From Pseudomonadota bacterium (GTDB lineage: Bacteria > Chloroflexota > UBA6077 > JAJPHF01): a DNA stretch of 64,000 bases. A program made the position numbers and the translations under genes. The number at the start of each line of letters is the position of its first letter. Position 1 is the first letter of the stretch. Location of the stretch: positions 58,680-122,679 of the forward strand of contig JAJPHF010000155.1 of NCBI GenBank assembly GCA_021325365.1. Direction: 5' to 3'. Shown in pieces: positions 25,163 through 33,572 of this stretch. Below the pieces are notes generated by a model. The model was given only the letters and a program-made list of their open reading frames with translations. It was not told the DNA's origin and searched no databases.

Positions 25163-26856
25163 CCCCGGCCGGGCAGCCTTCGCCGCAGGACCTATTGGCC
25201 GCGCTCCGCGAGCGCTTCGGCTTCGCGACGTTCCGGCCAGGCCAGGAGCGGATCGTCCGCGACCTGCTCGCCGGGCGCGACGTGCTGGCGGTCCTGCCCA
25301 CAGGCGCGGGCAAGTCCCTGCCCTATCAGCTCGCTGCCCAGCTCCTGCCGGGCGTCACGCTCGTCGTCACGCCGCTGCTCGCGCTCATGAAGGACCAGGT
25401 CGAGTCGCTGCGCGCGCGCGGCGTGCCCGCCGAGATGATCAGCAGCGCGCAGACCGCCAGCGAGGATGCGGCGGCGCTCGACGACGTGCGCCACGCTGAG
25501 GCCAAGCTACTCTACGTCACGCCCGAGCGCTTCGACGACGCCGACTTCGTGGCCGCCATGCGGCGCCTGCCCATCGCGCTGTTCGTGGTGGACGAGGCGC
25601 ACTGCGTCTCCGAGTGGGGGCACAGCTTCCGCCCCGCCTACCTCGCGCTCGGCCAGGCAGCGGCGGCGCTCGGTCGCCCAACGCTGCTCGCGCTTACCGC
25701 GACCGCCACGCCCTGGGTCCGCCAGGACGTGATCGAGCGCCTGGGCCTGCGCGACCCCGACGTGGTCGTCCGCGGCATGGATCGCCCCAACCTCTTCCTC
25801 GAAGTCATCCGTGTCGAGGACGAGCGCGAGGACCGGCGCGTGCTGGAGCGGCTGCTCCGCGGCGACAGCGCGGGCACGGGCGAGCCAGCCGACGACGGTC
25901 TGGCAGCCGGACTGGCGGAGGCGATGCAGGGCAGTGGCATCGTCTACACGGCGACCACGCGCGCGGCGCGCGAGACCGCCGGCTGGCTGCGCGAGTGGGG
26001 CATCGCCGCCGACTACTACCACGGCCAGCGCCGCAAGGCCGATCGCGAGCGCGTGCAGGACGCCTTCATGGACGGCACGCGGCGCGTCATCGTGGCGACC
26101 AACGCCTTCGGCCTGGGCGTGGACAAGCCGGACGTGCGCTTCGTGATCCACCGCGACGTGCCAGCCAACCTCGAAGCCTACTACCAGGAGGCCGGTCGCG
26201 CCGGGCGCGACGGCGCGCTCGCGCGCTGCACCCTCATCTACCGCCCGGGCGACCTGGGCCGCGCGGCCTTCCTCGGGGCCACTGGTGAGCTGACGCGCGA
26301 CGAAGTCGTCCGCGGCCACCGCGGGCTGATGGCCCGGCGGGAGGGCACCCTGCGCGAGCTAGCGGCGGCGACGGGGCTGAGCCGCGGCGACATCGCCCGC
26401 CTGCTTGGCATTCTGAAGGCGGAGAGGCTGGTGGCCGAGCGGCGCGGGCGCTTCCGCCTGCTGGTGCCGGACTTCGATCCGGCGGCCATCCCGCTGGAGG
26501 CCGAGGCGCGACGCCGCGCCTACGAGCACAGCCGGCTGGAGATGATGCGCGGCTATGCCGAGTGCCCTGCCTGCCGCCGCCGCTACCTGCTCAACTACTT
26601 CGGCGAAGAGTACGAGGCCGAGCGCTGCGGCCGCTGCGACAACGACCTCGCCGCCCCGCCCGAGGCCGCCGCGCCGAGCGCGGCGGCCGCCGAGGGGCCG
26701 TTCGCCGTCAACGACCGCGTGGTCCATGCCGCGTGGGGCGCCGGCGTGGTCCACCGGGTGGCCGGCGACACCCTGACCGTCTTGTTCGACCAAGTAGGCT
26801 ACAAGACGCTCCGCAGCGACATCGTGCAGGAGCAGGCCCTGCTGCAGAAAGCCTGA
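25147..26856 (+). CDS. recQ: RecQ-family ATP-dependent DNA helicase
   Basis: A 569-residue superfamily 2 helicase from ATG 25147. Motif 0 is FRPGQE (29-34), motif I TGAGKS (52-57), motif II DEAH (149-152) followed by the RecQ-specific CVSEWGHSFRP loop, motif III ALTATAT, and motif VI QEAGRAGRDG. A RecQ-type zinc-binding site (CPACRRRY...CGRCDND) lies near 475-500. The usual HRDC domain is absent. Instead the last ~55 residues (NDRVVHAAWGAGVVHRV...TLRSDIV) resemble the DUF3553 Tudor-like tail seen on some UvrD/PcrA-type helicases. It unwinds 3'-5' in recombination and repair. Confidence 0.93.
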   Translation: MDSGVAPAGQPSPQDLLAALRERFGFATFRPGQERIVRDLLAGRDVLAVLPTGAGKSLPYQLAAQLLPGVTLVVTPLLALMKDQVESLRARGVPAEMISSAQTASEDAAALDDVRHAEAKLLYVTPERFDDADFVAAMRRLPIALFVVDEAHCVSEWGHSFRPAYLALGQAAAALGRPTLLALTATATPWVRQDVIERLGLRDPDVVVRGMDRPNLFLEVIRVEDEREDRRVLERLLRGDSAGTGEPADDGLAAGLAEAMQGSGIVYTATTRAARETAGWLREWGIAADYYHGQRRKADRERVQDAFMDGTRRVIVATNAFGLGVDKPDVRFVIHRDVPANLEAYYQEAGRAGRDGALARCTLIYRPGDLGRAAFLGATGELTRDEVVRGHRGLMARREGTLRELAAATGLSRGDIARLLGILKAERLVAERRGRFRLLVPDFDPAAIPLEAEARRRAYEHSRLEMMRGYAECPACRRRYLLNYFGEEYEAERCGRCDNDLAAPPEAAAPSAAAAEGPFAVNDRVVHAAWGAGVVHRVAGDTLTVLFDQVGYKTLRSDIVQEQALLQKA

Positions 26857-26914
26857 TCGGGCTAGGAATCTACAGCGGTTATCACGGCCGTGGAGCCGCT
26901 GTACAGCGGCAGCG

Positions 26915-26943
26915 TCGTAGGGTCGGGGCTCGTCTCCTGCCCG
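26915..26943 (+). repeat. single degenerate GGCAGGGG-type repeat
   Basis: GTAGGGTCGGGGCTCGTCTC then CTGCCCGG repeats the core found at 9562-9770 and 21707-21880. It occupies the 135-bp gap between recQ and the isochorismatase-like gene. Confidence 0.65.
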
Positions 26944-26991
26944 GTGGAACCGACCCGGCAGCCCAACCACGCGCGAGGGGACGACAGAGCA

Positions 26992-27642
26992 ATGTCCGGG
27001 ACCCCGGCCCAGAACGAAGACCTGCACGGCAGCGCGCCCGACACGGCTACTGTCGCGCTGCTGTTGATCGACGTGATCAACGACCTGGAGTTCCCCGGCG
27101 GCGACGCGCTGCTGGCGCACGCGCGCCCGATGGCCGAGCGGCTCGCGGCGCTAAAGCGGCGGGCGAAGGCTGCCGATATTCCCGTGATCTACGTCAACGA
27201 CAATTTCGGCCGGTGGCGCTCCGATCTGCACGCGCTGGTCGCCCACTGCCTAGAGAACGACGTGCGCGGCAGGCCAATCGTCGCGCTGCTGCGGCCCGAT
27301 GCAGACGACTACGTTGTGCTGAAGCCGAAGCACTCCGGCTTCTTCTCGACCACGCTCGACACGCTCCTCAAGTACTTGGAGGCGAGCACCCTGATCCTAA
27401 CGGGAATGGCCGGCAACGTCTGCGTGCTGTTCACGGCGAACGACGCCTTCATGCGCGACTTCCGCCTCGTGGTTCCCGCCGACTGCGTGGCCTCGATCGA
27501 CCCGGCAGACAACGAGCACGCGCTGGCCCAGATGCACTCCGTCCTCGGCGCCGATCTCACGCCCTCAACGGCCCTCGACCTGGACCGGCTGCGCCGCCGA
27601 GCCGCGCAGCCGGTCCACCACTACCTTACCGGCGGGAGCTAA
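26992..27642 (+). CDS. isochorismatase-family cysteine hydrolase
   Basis: A 216-residue alpha/beta hydrolase from ATG 26992 behind GAGGGG. The catalytic triad of the family can be placed: Asp27 (LLIDVIND), Lys113 (VLKPKHSGF) and Cys144 (TGMAGNVCVLFTAND), with the cis-peptide-bearing GMAGNVC. Members hydrolyse isochorismate, nicotinamide, N-carbamoyl compounds or biuret. The substrate cannot be read. A truncated relative lies at 29128-29354. A hairpin at 27800-27840 closes the gene. Confidence 0.9.
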   Translation: MSGTPAQNEDLHGSAPDTATVALLLIDVINDLEFPGGDALLAHARPMAERLAALKRRAKAADIPVIYVNDNFGRWRSDLHALVAHCLENDVRGRPIVALLRPDADDYVVLKPKHSGFFSTTLDTLLKYLEASTLILTGMAGNVCVLFTANDAFMRDFRLVVPADCVASIDPADNEHALAQMHSVLGADLTPSTALDLDRLRRRAAQPVHHYLTGGS

Positions 27643-27799
27643 AGCCGCTTGCAGGGACGGAGAGCGACCGGCGTCGCGTAAGAGCGGGTCTGGTGCCCGC
27701 CCGCGGCCTGTGGCGCGGAATCCTGCAGGCGCACGCGCCGCCCAAGCCCCTGGCCAAGGACGGGCAATCCCATCCCTCGGCACCGGCTTAAAAGAGCGG

Positions 27800-27840
27800 C
27801 GGCCGCGCGCCGCCCCGGCCTGCGGGGCGGCGCGCGGCCG
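27800..27840. terminator. 18-bp stem hairpin between convergent genes
   Basis: Bases 27800-27817 pair perfectly with 27823-27840 around a 5-nt loop. It sits between convergent stops at 27642 and 27847 and is preceded by TTAAAA, so a bidirectional terminator is likely. Confidence 0.75.
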
Positions 27841-27846
27841 TGCGCG

Positions 27847-28179
27847 CTACACGCCGCCGGGCACGTCGGGGAGGCTGCTCAGCCCCGCGTGAGTGTCGTG
27901 CTCGATGCGGGCGCTCGCCGTGAACTGCGCCCCCACGGCTTCGGCCTCGATCTCGAAACTGATGCGCAGGCCATTCTCCAACTCAAGCTCGCCGCCGAGC
28001 GTGCGGGCCTGTTCGAAGAGTTCGGCGTCGGGCGTGCCGGCCGTGGCGACGACCATCAGCTTCCCGCCGACGACCGCAATGTCGACCGCGTCGTCGCCCT
28101 GCACGAGGTTGTCGGGCGCCAGATCATCCGCCGTGATACCCTCGCCGACGAACGCCATCTGCACGTTGCGCCGCTTCAT
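27847..28179 (-). CDS. small hypothetical protein
   Basis: A 110-residue protein from ATG 28179, which follows GAGGAGGCAGC. It is acidic and predicted to be mostly beta: QMAFVGEGITADDLAP, VDIAVVGGKLMVVATAG, LENGLRISFEIEAEAVGA. No membrane span or export signal. I do not recognise the family. It lies downstream of the biotin ligase gene on the same strand, about 100 bp away. Confidence 0.55.
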   Translation of the reverse strand: MKRRNVQMAFVGEGITADDLAPDNLVQGDDAVDIAVVGGKLMVVATAGTPDAELFEQARTLGGELELENGLRISFEIEAEAVGAQFTASARIEHDTHAGLSSLPDVPGGV

Positions 28180-28278
28180 GCTGCCTCCTCTTGACGGCCG
28201 CATCGTGTGGACGCGGGCCGTTATAAGGCCGGAGCCTTCGCAACTCGCGTGCCGCCGCGCGGCGCGAAGGGGCGGCGC

Positions 28279-29115
28279 CTACAGCAGCACGTCGCCGACG
28301 GTGACGCGATGGAGCGCGCCGCTCGGCAGGCGCAGGAGCAGGGCCCCGTCGAGCGCGGCGCCCTCGACACGCCCGGCCAGCGTTTCGGCGTCTGTGGCGA
28401 GGCGCACCGTCTGGTGGCGCCGCCACAGATGGCGTAGCCATTCGCCGTACAGCCCCCCCTCCCAGGCCGTCGCGGGCGCGGCCAATAGGGGCGCTAGCTC
28501 GCGCAGGAGCGCGCCGAGCAGCGGCCCGCGCGGCAGCGGCCGGCCCAGCTCCCAGTCGAGCGCCGTGGCGAACGGCGGCAGCGCGTCCCGCGCCGCGCCG
28601 TAGACCACGTTCAGGCCGATGCCGACGATCTGATAGGCGCCTGCTGCGCCGCTCACGCGCTCCGTAAGCACGCCGGCCACCTTGCGGTCGCCCAGCAGCA
28701 CGTCGTTCGGCCACTTGACCGCGGGCGCCAACCCCTCGCGCGCCAGCACACGGCAGAGCGCCAGCGCGCAGACCGCCGTCTGGGCGAACGGCGCCAGCCG
28801 CACGTCGCGAGCCACCAGGCTGAACAGCAGGCTAGTGCCCGGCGGCGCCAACCACGCCCGACCGCGCCGGCCCCGGCCGGCGCGCTGCCAGTCGGCCACG
28901 TAGACCGTGCCGTGCGGCGCTCCCGCCTCGGCTGCGGCGCGCGCCAGGTCCTGGGTCGAGGCGGCCTCGGCTCGGTAGTGAACCACCCAGCCGGGCGGCC
29001 AGCCGCCGGCGGGCGGCGCCGCGCAGTAGGCGGCCAGGTCGTCCGCTCCCGGCCGCGGCTCCGGGGCGGCGCGGTCCGGCGCCGCCCCGGAGCCGCCTAG
29101 CCGTTCACACGACAC
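28279..29115 (-). CDS. birA: biotin--[acetyl-CoA-carboxylase] ligase
   Basis: Up to 278 residues from GTG 29115; the true start may lie further in, because the first ~35 residues are built from a palindrome (29055-29096). The ligase core has STQDLARAAAE, the biotin-AMP loop GRGRRGRAW, KWPNDVLLGDRKVAGVL, GIGLNVVYG and a C-terminal SH3-like domain (RVEGAALDGALLLRL). There is no N-terminal HTH, so this is a monofunctional ligase rather than a BirA-type repressor. It would biotinylate the carrier domain of the acyl-CoA carboxylase at 50625-52679. Confidence 0.9.
   Translation of the reverse strand: MSCERLGGSGAAPDRAAPEPRPGADDLAAYCAAPPAGGWPPGWVVHYRAEAASTQDLARAAAEAGAPHGTVYVADWQRAGRGRRGRAWLAPPGTSLLFSLVARDVRLAPFAQTAVCALALCRVLAREGLAPAVKWPNDVLLGDRKVAGVLTERVSGAAGAYQIVGIGLNVVYGAARDALPPFATALDWELGRPLPRGPLLGALLRELAPLLAAPATAWEGGLYGEWLRHLWRRHQTVRLATDAETLAGRVEGAALDGALLLRLPSGALHRVTVGDVLL
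29055..29096. repeat. 18-bp-arm inverted repeat overlapping the birA 5' end
   Basis: Bases 29055-29072 pair exactly with 29079-29096 across a 6-nt loop. It lies inside the first codons of the predicted birA frame and just after the stop of the isochorismatase remnant. It could be the old terminator of that gene, in which case birA starts downstream of it (for example near the GWVVHYRAEAAS segment). Confidence 0.6.
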
Positions 29116-29127
29116 CGGGGCCGCTGC

Positions 29128-29354
29128 CTAGGCGCCGGCGCTCGCGCCGACCGGCTGCCGCTGCCAGGCAGCCAGCACCTCGTCGGCCGTAGCGACCACG
29201 CCGAAGTGCCGGCGCATGTTCGCCAGCGTAGCCTCCTGCGCGGCCGGGCCGTCGTTCGTGGCCGTGCAGTCGGACAGGAAGACGACGTAGTAGCGGGGTC
29301 CGCGAGATACGCCAGCGAATCGGTCACGAGTATCCCCTGCCCTCGCGTGCTCTC
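29128..29354 (-). pseudogene. 3' fragment of an isochorismatase-family hydrolase gene
   Basis: The frame ending in TAG at 29128-29130 reads RYYVVFLSDCTATNDGPAA, QEATLANMRRHFGVV and ATADEVLAAW. This matches the C-terminal quarter of isochorismatase-like hydrolases. Upstream it continues only to an in-frame TGA near 29352-29354, and the catalytic Asp, Lys and Cys segments are missing. It is therefore a 5'-truncated remnant. It differs clearly from the intact gene at 26992 and is not a simple duplicate of it. Confidence 0.65.
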
Positions 29355-29524
29355 ATTCTGTGATATAACCTCGACGCCGCTCGCTTCGACCGCTCCGGGA
29401 GAGCGCCGGTTTCCCGCAGCGGTTTGTGACGATATCTCAACGCCGAGCGCCGCGAATCCTCAACGGGTCGAGCCACATAATAGGCCTACATATCGGGTAG
29501 ATCATAGACCACCGGGAGTGCGCG

Positions 29525-29701
29525 ATGGCTACCGGTTCAACCGCGGACCCGTATCGTGTCGTCGAGAGCCCCCTGGACTCGATGCGCGACCGCGTCGAGG
29601 TGGCGGCCGCCTTTCAGCGGTGGCTACAGGAGAACGGCCACACCGACCGAGGCCATTGTCCCGGCTGCGCCGCCTACTACGGCCACCATGACGAATCTTG
29701 A
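29525..29701 (+). CDS. very small Cys/His-containing hypothetical protein
   Basis: A 58-residue frame from ATG 29525, with GGGAG nine bases upstream. It ends in HCPGCAAYYGHH, a cluster that could bind one zinc ion. The helical middle (MRDRVEVAAAFQRWLQENG) looks protein-like. A second tiny frame (ATG 29689 to 29801, 37 residues, basic) overlaps its end but also overlaps the convergent CoA-transferase gene and is less credible. Function unknown. The 29355-29524 gap before it is otherwise empty. Confidence 0.4.
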   Translation: MATGSTADPYRVVESPLDSMRDRVEVAAAFQRWLQENGHTDRGHCPGCAAYYGHHDES

Positions 29702-29738
29702 GCGGGCTCACCAGGCCGGCGCCCGCGCCGCGCGGCGC

Positions 29739-30473
29739 TCAACCGCCGTGAAACTCCTGGCGCCGCACGCCGCGCGGATCAACGGCGGCAAGCGCCGCTA
29801 GCTCGGCAGCCGTGGGCGGGGCCAGGACCGGCCAGGCGGCTGACGCGTCGAGCGCAAAGCCGGTGCTCGCCGCGACCTCGGCGGCGGAGCTAGTGGGGAA
29901 GACCGCCTCGACCTGCAAGCGGCCTTCCCGCCGCTGAAACACGCAGAGCGGCGTCACCACGCGGTCCACGTTGCCGGCGGCGGTCACGAAGTCGAGCCGC
30001 TCCACGAAAACGCGCCGCGAGTGCTGCGTCCGCCACAGGATCACGCGCCGCGCCGTGGGCATGATCATTGCCGCGCCGCCGCCGCCCGGCAGCCGCACCT
30101 TCGGCCGCGCCTGCTCCCCGATCGCCGAGACGTTCGTGCGGCCTTGGGCGTCGATCTGCACGGCGCCGAGAAACGCCGTGTCGACGCCGCCGCGGGCGCA
30201 CAAGTCATAGAAGTCCTCGTTGTTGAACAGGCTCGCCGAGCCGCGCGCTAGCTCCGCGTCCGTCGTCGAGTCGGGCAGGTAGCGGGGCGCGGGATCGACG
30301 CCGCCGGCGATGTTGACGTAGATGAGACGCGGCGCGTGCAGCCGCCGCGCGAGGGCGATGGCGACCATCGGTAGCACCGAGTTGACGCCCTGAAATACCA
30401 CCTCGCCGTCGCGCAGCAGGCGCGCGATGGCCACCGCCATCAGCTCGGCCGGCCCGTACGTCGCCGCGGTCAC
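29739..30473 (-). CDS. CoA-transferase, beta subunit (glutaconate/3-oxoacid type)
   Basis: A 244-residue subunit starting at GTG 30473, whose GTGA overlaps the stop of the alpha subunit. Family landmarks: LRDGEVVFQGVNSVLPMVAIALA, NNEDFYDLCARGGVDTAFLGAVQID, the RTNVSAIGE and KVRLPGGGGAA strands. In this class the catalytic Glu lies in the beta subunit; here the region EDFYD/FLGAVQIDAQG occupies that zone, but the nucleophile cannot be assigned with confidence. It would move CoA between carboxylic acids with the alpha subunit, if the alpha gene is functional. The C-terminal ~40 residues are Ala-rich. Confidence 0.85.
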   Translation of the reverse strand: MTAATYGPAELMAVAIARLLRDGEVVFQGVNSVLPMVAIALARRLHAPRLIYVNIAGGVDPAPRYLPDSTTDAELARGSASLFNNEDFYDLCARGGVDTAFLGAVQIDAQGRTNVSAIGEQARPKVRLPGGGGAAMIMPTARRVILWRTQHSRRVFVERLDFVTAAGNVDRVVTPLCVFQRREGRLQVEAVFPTSSAAEVAASTGFALDASAAWPVLAPPTAAELAALAAVDPRGVRRQEFHGG

Positions 30474-31315
30474 TGCGCGACGCTCCCACCGACGGGGGCC
30501 GGCTCGCCGCGCAGGGCGCCGTCCTCAGCGGCCAGGTACGCGGCGAGCGCGGCCGGGTCGCCACAGGCGGCCAGGTAGGCCTCCACGCCCGCGCGGTCGA
30601 CGTCGTAGTCTGGCGCGCAGCTACAGGGCCGCGCGCCGCCCGGCGCCGCGACCACGGCGCGCACGAGCAGGCCCGGAATCACGGTTAGCTCGGGCTGGCG
30701 CGCGAGCGCCGCCGTGGGCACGATGCGCTCGGCGGTGAGGATCACGCCACGTGCCGCCCGCGACATGAGCCGGTCCCAGAAGACACTGCCGTAGATGCGG
30801 GCATTGCCCTGCGCGTCGGCCTCGTGGACGTGCAGGATCGCCCAGTCGGGCCGGATGGCCGGCACTACGTAGACCTCGGCGCCGCCATACGGGTCGCGCA
30901 CCGTGCGCAGGCCGCTGGCCGCGGGAATGTCGCTGCCGTGCAAGCCCGCGACCGGCTGGAAGGGCACCCCGAAGGCCGCGGCCCGCAGCCCTGCTGCCAG
31001 GCTAATTCAGGCGTGCTCCCGGAGGCGCACGTGGCCCGCCTCGACCGCGCGACGGTAGCTGGGAGCCAGCCCGAAGCCCCCCTCCATGACGACGATGCCC
31101 GCGTAGACCGTGCTCAGGCAGCCCGCCGCACACAACAGGTCGATGTCGTAGGCGGCCGAGGGCTTGACGAAGGTGAGGTTCCGGCAGCCCTGGCGCGCCA
31201 GCTCACGAGTGAGTGCCGACGGCCCGCGGTGCAGCAGGCTGCCGCCGAACGCCACGCTCTGGCCGTCCGTCACGAGCGCGGCCGCGTCGGCCAGCGACAC
31301 TAGCTTGCCCTCCAT
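30470..31315 (-). pseudogene. CoA-transferase, alpha subunit, interrupted by one in-frame TGA
   Basis: ATG 31315 (GGAGGAGGGCG site) opens a frame that reads as a full alpha subunit of a glutaconate/3-oxoacid CoA-transferase: GGSLLHRGPSALTRELARQG, NLTFVKPSAAYDIDLLCAAG, GFGLAPSYRRAVEAGHVRLREH. A TGA at 31007-31009 then interrupts it. The same frame resumes at once with ISLAAGLRAAAFGVPFQPVAG and continues normally to 30470. No base is gained or lost, so it is a single nonsense codon, genuine or a base-call error. The 3' part could be translated from a GTG at 30967. It overlaps the beta subunit by four bases. Confidence 0.75.
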
Positions 31316-31844
31316 CGCCTTACGCCCTCCTCCGGATGCGGCTCGCTATGGCGCCATCGCTCTTGACGACAGACAGCGGCGCAACAGCCGCGAAACTGCC
31401 TGCCGGCGCTACGCCTCGCGCTCATGATACTATGGCGCCCCCGGCGGGACGGGCGGCGCCCTGCGCGACGCCGTGAGAGCGAGGTTAGGACGGCGCGCGA
31501 GCGTATCGCTACAACCGAAAAACGATCAAATGATGCTCCCTTTCGAGCGGCCCAACATCCGGTCCGCCGGCCGCTCGCCCCGAGACGTGCCGCGAAGCCC
31601 CGGTCGCGAGTCGCCCCGCTAACCGCACGAAGGTGCGTCCCAGCGCCAACCCGCCACCACCGCCGCCCTGCCGCTCGGGACGCATCCCCTCACCCCGAGA
31701 ATGCGCCCGTGTGCGAAGCAGGTCACACCCCACATGTGCTTCCGCTCATAGGCGTCAGCATCCCCAGGCGCTAGGGTGTGATCAAGCTGCTCTCCGAGCA
31801 GACAGGCGGCGCGGTGCGCGCCAAATTTTAGGAGGAGACCCACG
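31316..31844. other. 530-bp divergent intergenic region
   Basis: No convincing gene. It separates the CoA-transferase alpha gene from a divergent membrane-protein gene. It carries a degenerate copy of the leader-element core at 31507-31535 (minus orientation). The AGGAGG ribosome binding site of the downstream gene is at 31829-31834. Confidence 0.55.
31507..31535 (-). repeat. degenerate copy of the leader-element core (copy D)
   Basis: Read on the minus strand this is GGGAGCATCATTTGATCGTT followed by TTTCGG, matching GGAGCATCGTTTGAYCGTTC + CTCGG of copies A-C with a few changes. It lies about 190 bp before the ATG of the CoA-transferase alpha gene, in the same orientation. The pairing upstream arm seen in the other copies was not found. 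Confidence 0.5.
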
Positions 31845-32840
31845 ATGCAAACGACGCTTCCAGCCACCGGACTTCCGCGAGCCGACTATTCTCCGCGACT
31901 GCGCCCGCTCGGCGTGGGCGACCTGCTCGACGAGGTGTTCTCGTTGTACCGGCGCGGCTTCCGGCCGCTGGTCAGCATCACCGCGCTGGCCGGCGTGCCG
32001 CTTGCGATCCTGTCGCTCTGGCAGCTGCAGCTTGTCGCCAGCGGGGACCAAGCGCTGCTGCCGTTGGCCAGCATGGTGCTGAACGTCGTCGGGCTGGTGC
32101 TCGGCAGCCTGCAGATCGCGGCGGTCTGCTCCGCAACTTCGGCGCTCATCCTTGGCCAGACGCCCGGAGTCGCCCCGGCCTGGCGCCGTGCGCGCGACCG
32201 CTTCTGGGCGCTGGTGCGCCTGGCGCTGCTGGGCGGGGTTGCGTTCACGGTCGGGACGATAGCGCTCTGCGTCGTTGCGGGGCTGTTGGCGGTCCTGGGA
32301 GCGCTTGTGCTCCAGGCGACCGTGCCCGGCATCGCCGCGGGCCTGCTGGCGGCGTCCGTCTCGGTCGGCATCGGCGTCGCCATCGGGGCGCTCGCGCTGG
32401 TGATCTGGGTGCTCTGGAGCCTGGCAGTCCCGGTGCTGGTCGTGGAGGAGCGAACTGGCGCTGTCGCCGCCATACGACGCGGCCGTGCGCTGGCGAAGGG
32501 GGGCGTGGGACGGATCCTGCTGACCCTCCTCGCGCTAATTGCGCTGTGCGCGGTACTGCAGATCATCGCCTGGCTCCTGGTGGCCGTGGTTACCGGTCAG
32601 CTCTCGACGGTCTGGCACGCCGCCACCAGCGGGGGGAGCCCCGCCTTGGTCGCCGCGCTGGGCCCGGCCGGCCAGCCCGTCGCCGTGTGGGTGCTGCGGA
32701 CGCTCCTCAGCAGCGCGCTGAGCCTCGTCCTGGCGCCGCTGCTGGGTATCGGCATGACCCTAGTCTATTACGACCGGCGGGTTCGCGTGGAAGCTTACGA
32801 CCTCAGCGTCCGAGGGAGCGAGCTGGCGCGCTCCGAGTGA
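31845..32840 (+). CDS. polytopic membrane protein, GPDPase-membrane-domain/DUF-like
   Basis: A 331-residue protein from ATG 31845, behind AGGAGGAG. After ~35 soluble residues (PLGVGDLLDEVFSLYRRGF) come about six long hydrophobic segments rich in Ala, Val and Leu, with an internal cytoplasmic VVEERTGAVAAIRRGRALAKG loop. This layout is typical of the family related to the membrane domain of glycerophosphodiester phosphodiesterases, found as stand-alone proteins in many GC-rich bacteria. No catalytic residues are evident. Role unknown. Confidence 0.7.
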   Translation: MQTTLPATGLPRADYSPRLRPLGVGDLLDEVFSLYRRGFRPLVSITALAGVPLAILSLWQLQLVASGDQALLPLASMVLNVVGLVLGSLQIAAVCSATSALILGQTPGVAPAWRRARDRFWALVRLALLGGVAFTVGTIALCVVAGLLAVLGALVLQATVPGIAAGLLAASVSVGIGVAIGALALVIWVLWSLAVPVLVVEERTGAVAAIRRGRALAKGGVGRILLTLLALIALCAVLQIIAWLLVAVVTGQLSTVWHAATSGGSPALVAALGPAGQPVAVWVLRTLLSSALSLVLAPLLGIGMTLVYYDRRVRVEAYDLSVRGSELARSE

Positions 32841-33025
32841 GAAGCCAGGAGCCTGCTCCGTCCGCCGGCAGCGCGCCCACGGCGTCAGCTGCCGGCGGAC
32901 CGCGGGAGCAGGCGTGGAGCGCCCAGACCCGCCCGGTGGCCGCCGGGCGAGCGACGCTGCTAGCGGCCTCCACCCCGGAAGCGGTCCGCGGCTCTGAGCC
33001 CCGTCTGACACCGTTAGCGCCCCGC

Positions 33026-33514
33026 TCAGCGGGATGGGTAATCGAAGCGGACGATCATCGGCACGACGCCGTGCTGGTCGCCCAGCTCGAAGCCCGCCGC
33101 GCGGTAGGTGCGGCTCGCCCGCTCGTTCGACGGGTCCACCAGCAGCAGCAGGTAGGCGGCGCCGTGCGCGGCCGCGTAGCGCTTGGCGTGCTCGACGAGC
33201 CGGCGGCCAACGCCCCGGCCGCGCGCCTCGGCCTCCACGGCCATCGCCAGCCGGTAGCCCACCACGCGGCCGGCCGCGCGCTCGTGTACACGCAGCAGGA
33301 GCATGCCCAGCCGCCGCCGGCCGCGGTCCTCCGCGACGAACGCCAGCTCGTCGGGGGCCGGCCAGGCCGCCCAACGTTGGTCCTCGAGCGCCCGCAGCGT
33401 CTCCACGCCCAGCGCGGCGAGCAGCCGCGGCGACGCCTGGATCGCCTCCCACTGCATCCGCCGCAGGAACGGCACGTCGCCCGGCGTCGCCAGCCGGATC
33501 GTCAGGTCGTCCAT
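33026..33514 (-). CDS. GNAT-family N-acetyltransferase
   Basis: A 162-residue acyltransferase from ATG 33514, behind GGGAGGCAAG. It starts with the typical TIRLATPGDVPFLRRM. The acetyl-CoA-binding loop EARGRGVGRRLVEHA (motif A, R/Q-x-x-G-x-G/A) is followed by AYLLLLVDPSNERASRTYRAAGFE, the motif B region. It would acetylate a small molecule or protein N-terminus; the target is unknown. It is followed on the same strand after 59 bp of spacer by the MutS-like gene upstream. Confidence 0.9.
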   Translation of the reverse strand: MDDLTIRLATPGDVPFLRRMQWEAIQASPRLLAALGVETLRALEDQRWAAWPAPDELAFVAEDRGRRRLGMLLLRVHERAAGRVVGYRLAMAVEAEARGRGVGRRLVEHAKRYAAAHGAAYLLLLVDPSNERASRTYRAAGFELGDQHGVVPMIVRFDYPSR

Positions 33515-33572
33515 CTTGCCTCCCGCCTGGCGAGCCGCGGGACGGTGGCCCCCACACCGCCGGACGATGGCG

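Noticed and set aside
29689..29801. 37-residue basic frame
   Set aside because: It overlaps both the small gene at 29525 and the end of the convergent CoA-transferase gene, and has no clear ribosome site of its own.
31007..31009. Selenocysteine at the in-frame TGA of the CoA-transferase
   Set aside because: The position does not correspond to a catalytic Cys in the family, and no SECIS-like hairpin or sel gene was seen.
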